The position numbers and the translations under genes are program-made. The notes beneath the pieces are model-generated. The model saw nothing but the letters and a program-made list of their open reading frames with translations, ran no database searches and had not been told where the DNA came from. Positions 42,638-43,582 of a stretch of 43,582 nucleotides of DNA are shown piece after piece. Every line of letters begins with the position of its first letter. Position 1 is the first letter of the stretch. The DNA is from Gammaproteobacteria bacterium. Lineage in GTDB: Bacteria; Pseudomonadota; Gammaproteobacteria; Thiotrichales; Thiotrichaceae. Location of the stretch: positions 1 through 43,582 of the forward strand of contig JAHJJD010000045.1 in assembly GCA_018822845.1 (NCBI GenBank). The letters run 5' to 3'.

Positions 42638-42955
42638 TTAGCCAATCAGGCAATCGTCAAGTTTGCCGCCGGATGCAAGCAGTTCCTCAACCCAGCCAGG
42701 TTTTCTTCCACGTCCACTCCATGTTTGCGAATTGTCGGCAGGGTTCTGGTATTTGGGTGCAACAGTACGTTTCTTGGAAGCGGTAGCCTGCATGACTTCC
42801 TCAAGAGTAAAGCCAGCCTCATCAACCATGTCTTCAATAGCTTGACGCAAACTTAGCAGTTCTGTTTGACGACGGTTACCGATTACATTTTCAATGCTGC
42901 CTCTTAAAGCTTCTAACTCGGCAACACTCAGATTGGAAATATCAACATTGGCCAC
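42638..42955 (-). CDS. H-NS family nucleoid-associated protein
   Basis: 105 aa with GTG start. The N-terminal half is helical (ISNLSVAELEALRGSIENVI and further Gln/Arg/Leu-rich helices), suited to oligomerisation. The C-terminal DNA-binding motif is clear: APKYQNPADNSQTWSGRGRK followed by PGWVEELLASG, with the GRGRKP minor-groove loop. Family members silence AT-rich horizontally acquired DNA, so it may repress the AT-rich integron cassettes in this same window; this is inference. A perfect -35 TTGACA lies upstream on the minus strand, and a strong terminator follows. Confidence 0.92.
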   Translation of the reverse strand: MANVDISNLSVAELEALRGSIENVIGNRRQTELLSLRQAIEDMVDEAGFTLEEVMQATASKKRTVAPKYQNPADNSQTWSGRGRKPGWVEELLASGGKLDDCLIG

Positions 42956-43004
42956 GATTAAGTACCTGTCCTTTTTATCTTGGGTTAATGGAAAAACATA
43001 ATGT

Positions 43005-43038
43005 AATATATATTCATATTCCGCAGGTTAATTGTCAA
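43005..43038 (-). promoter_or_regulatory. Candidate promoter for H-NS family gene
   Basis: On the minus strand TTGACA (43038-43033) is a perfect -35 box. An AT-rich TATATA-type -10 follows, with exact phase unclear (spacer 17-20). The AT-rich leader is about 50 nt. Confidence 0.45.
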
Positions 43039-43253
43039 GAAGTATTCAATAGAAAAACATCCTTAATTTAAAAGAATATGGTAGTTGTAATTTGAATAAG
43101 CCTTTTTTTCATCAAATGTGGCGGTTGGGGCAAGCGTATCAGCGTAGGTGGCTTGTGATTCAGACAGGCGGCGTAGCTTTCGGGCGTCAGATTTCTTATA
43201 ATCAGGCGAAATATTTAATCATAACAATACAAAGAATTTTGCAGGGGGATTTG

Positions 43254-43582
43254 ATGCACATTGTCGTTCCGGTTCTGTCGGTGATTGCATTAGTCTTCGC
43301 TTTCGCTTGGGTGTGGCTTAACGGACAGCTCCACGCGCCAATCCAGATTGGTCATCTATCAGGTTTGATTGAATCCGTGCCTTACATGATGCTTGGCATG
43401 CTGTTTCTCCAGAGTGGTTTGGTTTATGCCCTGTTCCGTTTGGGCCGCAAGGGTATGCCTTTCAAGGTGAGTTCTTGCCCTTCCGCTGGCTGAGCAGCCT
43501 TGCGGTTGAGATATGGGGTTTTGTCGGGTCATTCGTCTTCGCGGGCATCGGTTTTTTCTGCCCGCGTGGATGCTTGGTGTAT
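43254..43582 (+). pseudogene. Membrane protein gene with two apparent frameshifts, runs off window
   Basis: From ATG 43254, with AGGGGG 6 nt upstream, the frame encodes two membrane helices (IVVPVLSVIALVFAFAWVWL and about SVPYMMLGMLFLQSGLVYAL) and stops at 43491-43493 after an odd tail SSCPSAG. If one G is added at GG 43468-43469, the frame continues as GEFLPFRWLSSLAVEIWGFV and then GSFVFAGIGFF. If one T is added to the T run 43552-43557, it goes on as LPAWMLGV. Both changes are single-base losses in homopolymers, so sequencing error is as likely as real decay. I do not recognise the family. If read as is, the intact product is 79 aa. Confidence 0.5.

Noticed and set aside
1-43582. tRNA, rRNA, insertion sequence transposase or prophage genes
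   Set aside because: None could be recognised by eye on either strand; this was not confirmed with a search program.

Overview
The window looks like the chromosome of a gammaproteobacterium, most likely a Thiothrix-like member of the Thiotrichales. That placement is inference from gene order and protein flavour, because no rRNA is present. The order glnD-map // rpsB-tsf-pyrH-frr-uppS-cdsA-dxr-rseP-bamA-skp-lpxD-fabZ-lpxA-lpxB ... rnhB ... dnaE is the classical gammaproteobacterial translation / lipid / outer-membrane cluster.

Region 1 (1-7651) is an integron cassette array read on the minus strand. Four nearly identical 89-bp GC-rich attC sites (915-1003, 2598-2686, 4049-4137, 5441-5529) separate AT-rich cassettes. 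The core site at the head of each complete cassette is complementary to the core at the start of its own attC, which fixes the recombination junctions at 919/920, 2602/2603, 4053/4054, 5445/5446 and 7651/7652. No integrase gene is visible, so within the window this is an attC cluster without an integrase. The cassettes look like a portable defence arsenal: a PIN-like protein; a membrane-anchored TIR protein with a secreted partner; a small DUF2158 protein with an HNH endonuclease; a PD-(D/E)XK nuclease fused to a LamG-type lectin domain; and a DUF262/DUF1524/DUF4357 GmrSD-like restriction protein. The TIR pair and the nuclease-LamG fusion are the best candidates for undescribed systems.

Region 2 (7652-12861): a non-coding stretch with a possible divergent attC/attI and a long palindromic repeat is followed by an ECF sigma factor and its membrane anti-sigma factor. 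Convergent to them are glnD (PII uridylyltransferase) and map (methionine aminopeptidase).

Region 3 (13038-28445) holds protein synthesis (rpsB, tsf, frr), UMP kinase, isoprenoid and phospholipid precursors (dxr, uppS, cdsA), outer-membrane biogenesis (rseP, bamA, skp) and lipid A synthesis (lpxD, fabZ, lpxA, lpxB). A class II aldolase-like gene and a methyltransferase-like gene lie between lpxB and rnhB. The dxr gene carries an in-frame palindromic repeat.

Region 4 (28460-38597): a membrane-anchored putative glycoside hydrolase with a CBM9-like domain, a coiled-coil membrane protein whose C-terminus is encoded by repeats, a MazG-like pyrophosphohydrolase overlapping dnaE, an OmpA-like lipoprotein, and the chain CDP-alcohol phosphatidyltransferase / AI-2E family permease / hda.

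Region 5 (38630-43582): a DUF533 protein, a PA3496-type small protein, dsbD with a duplicated N-terminal domain, cutA, an H-NS family protein, and a membrane protein gene at the window edge whose frame appears to be broken twice.
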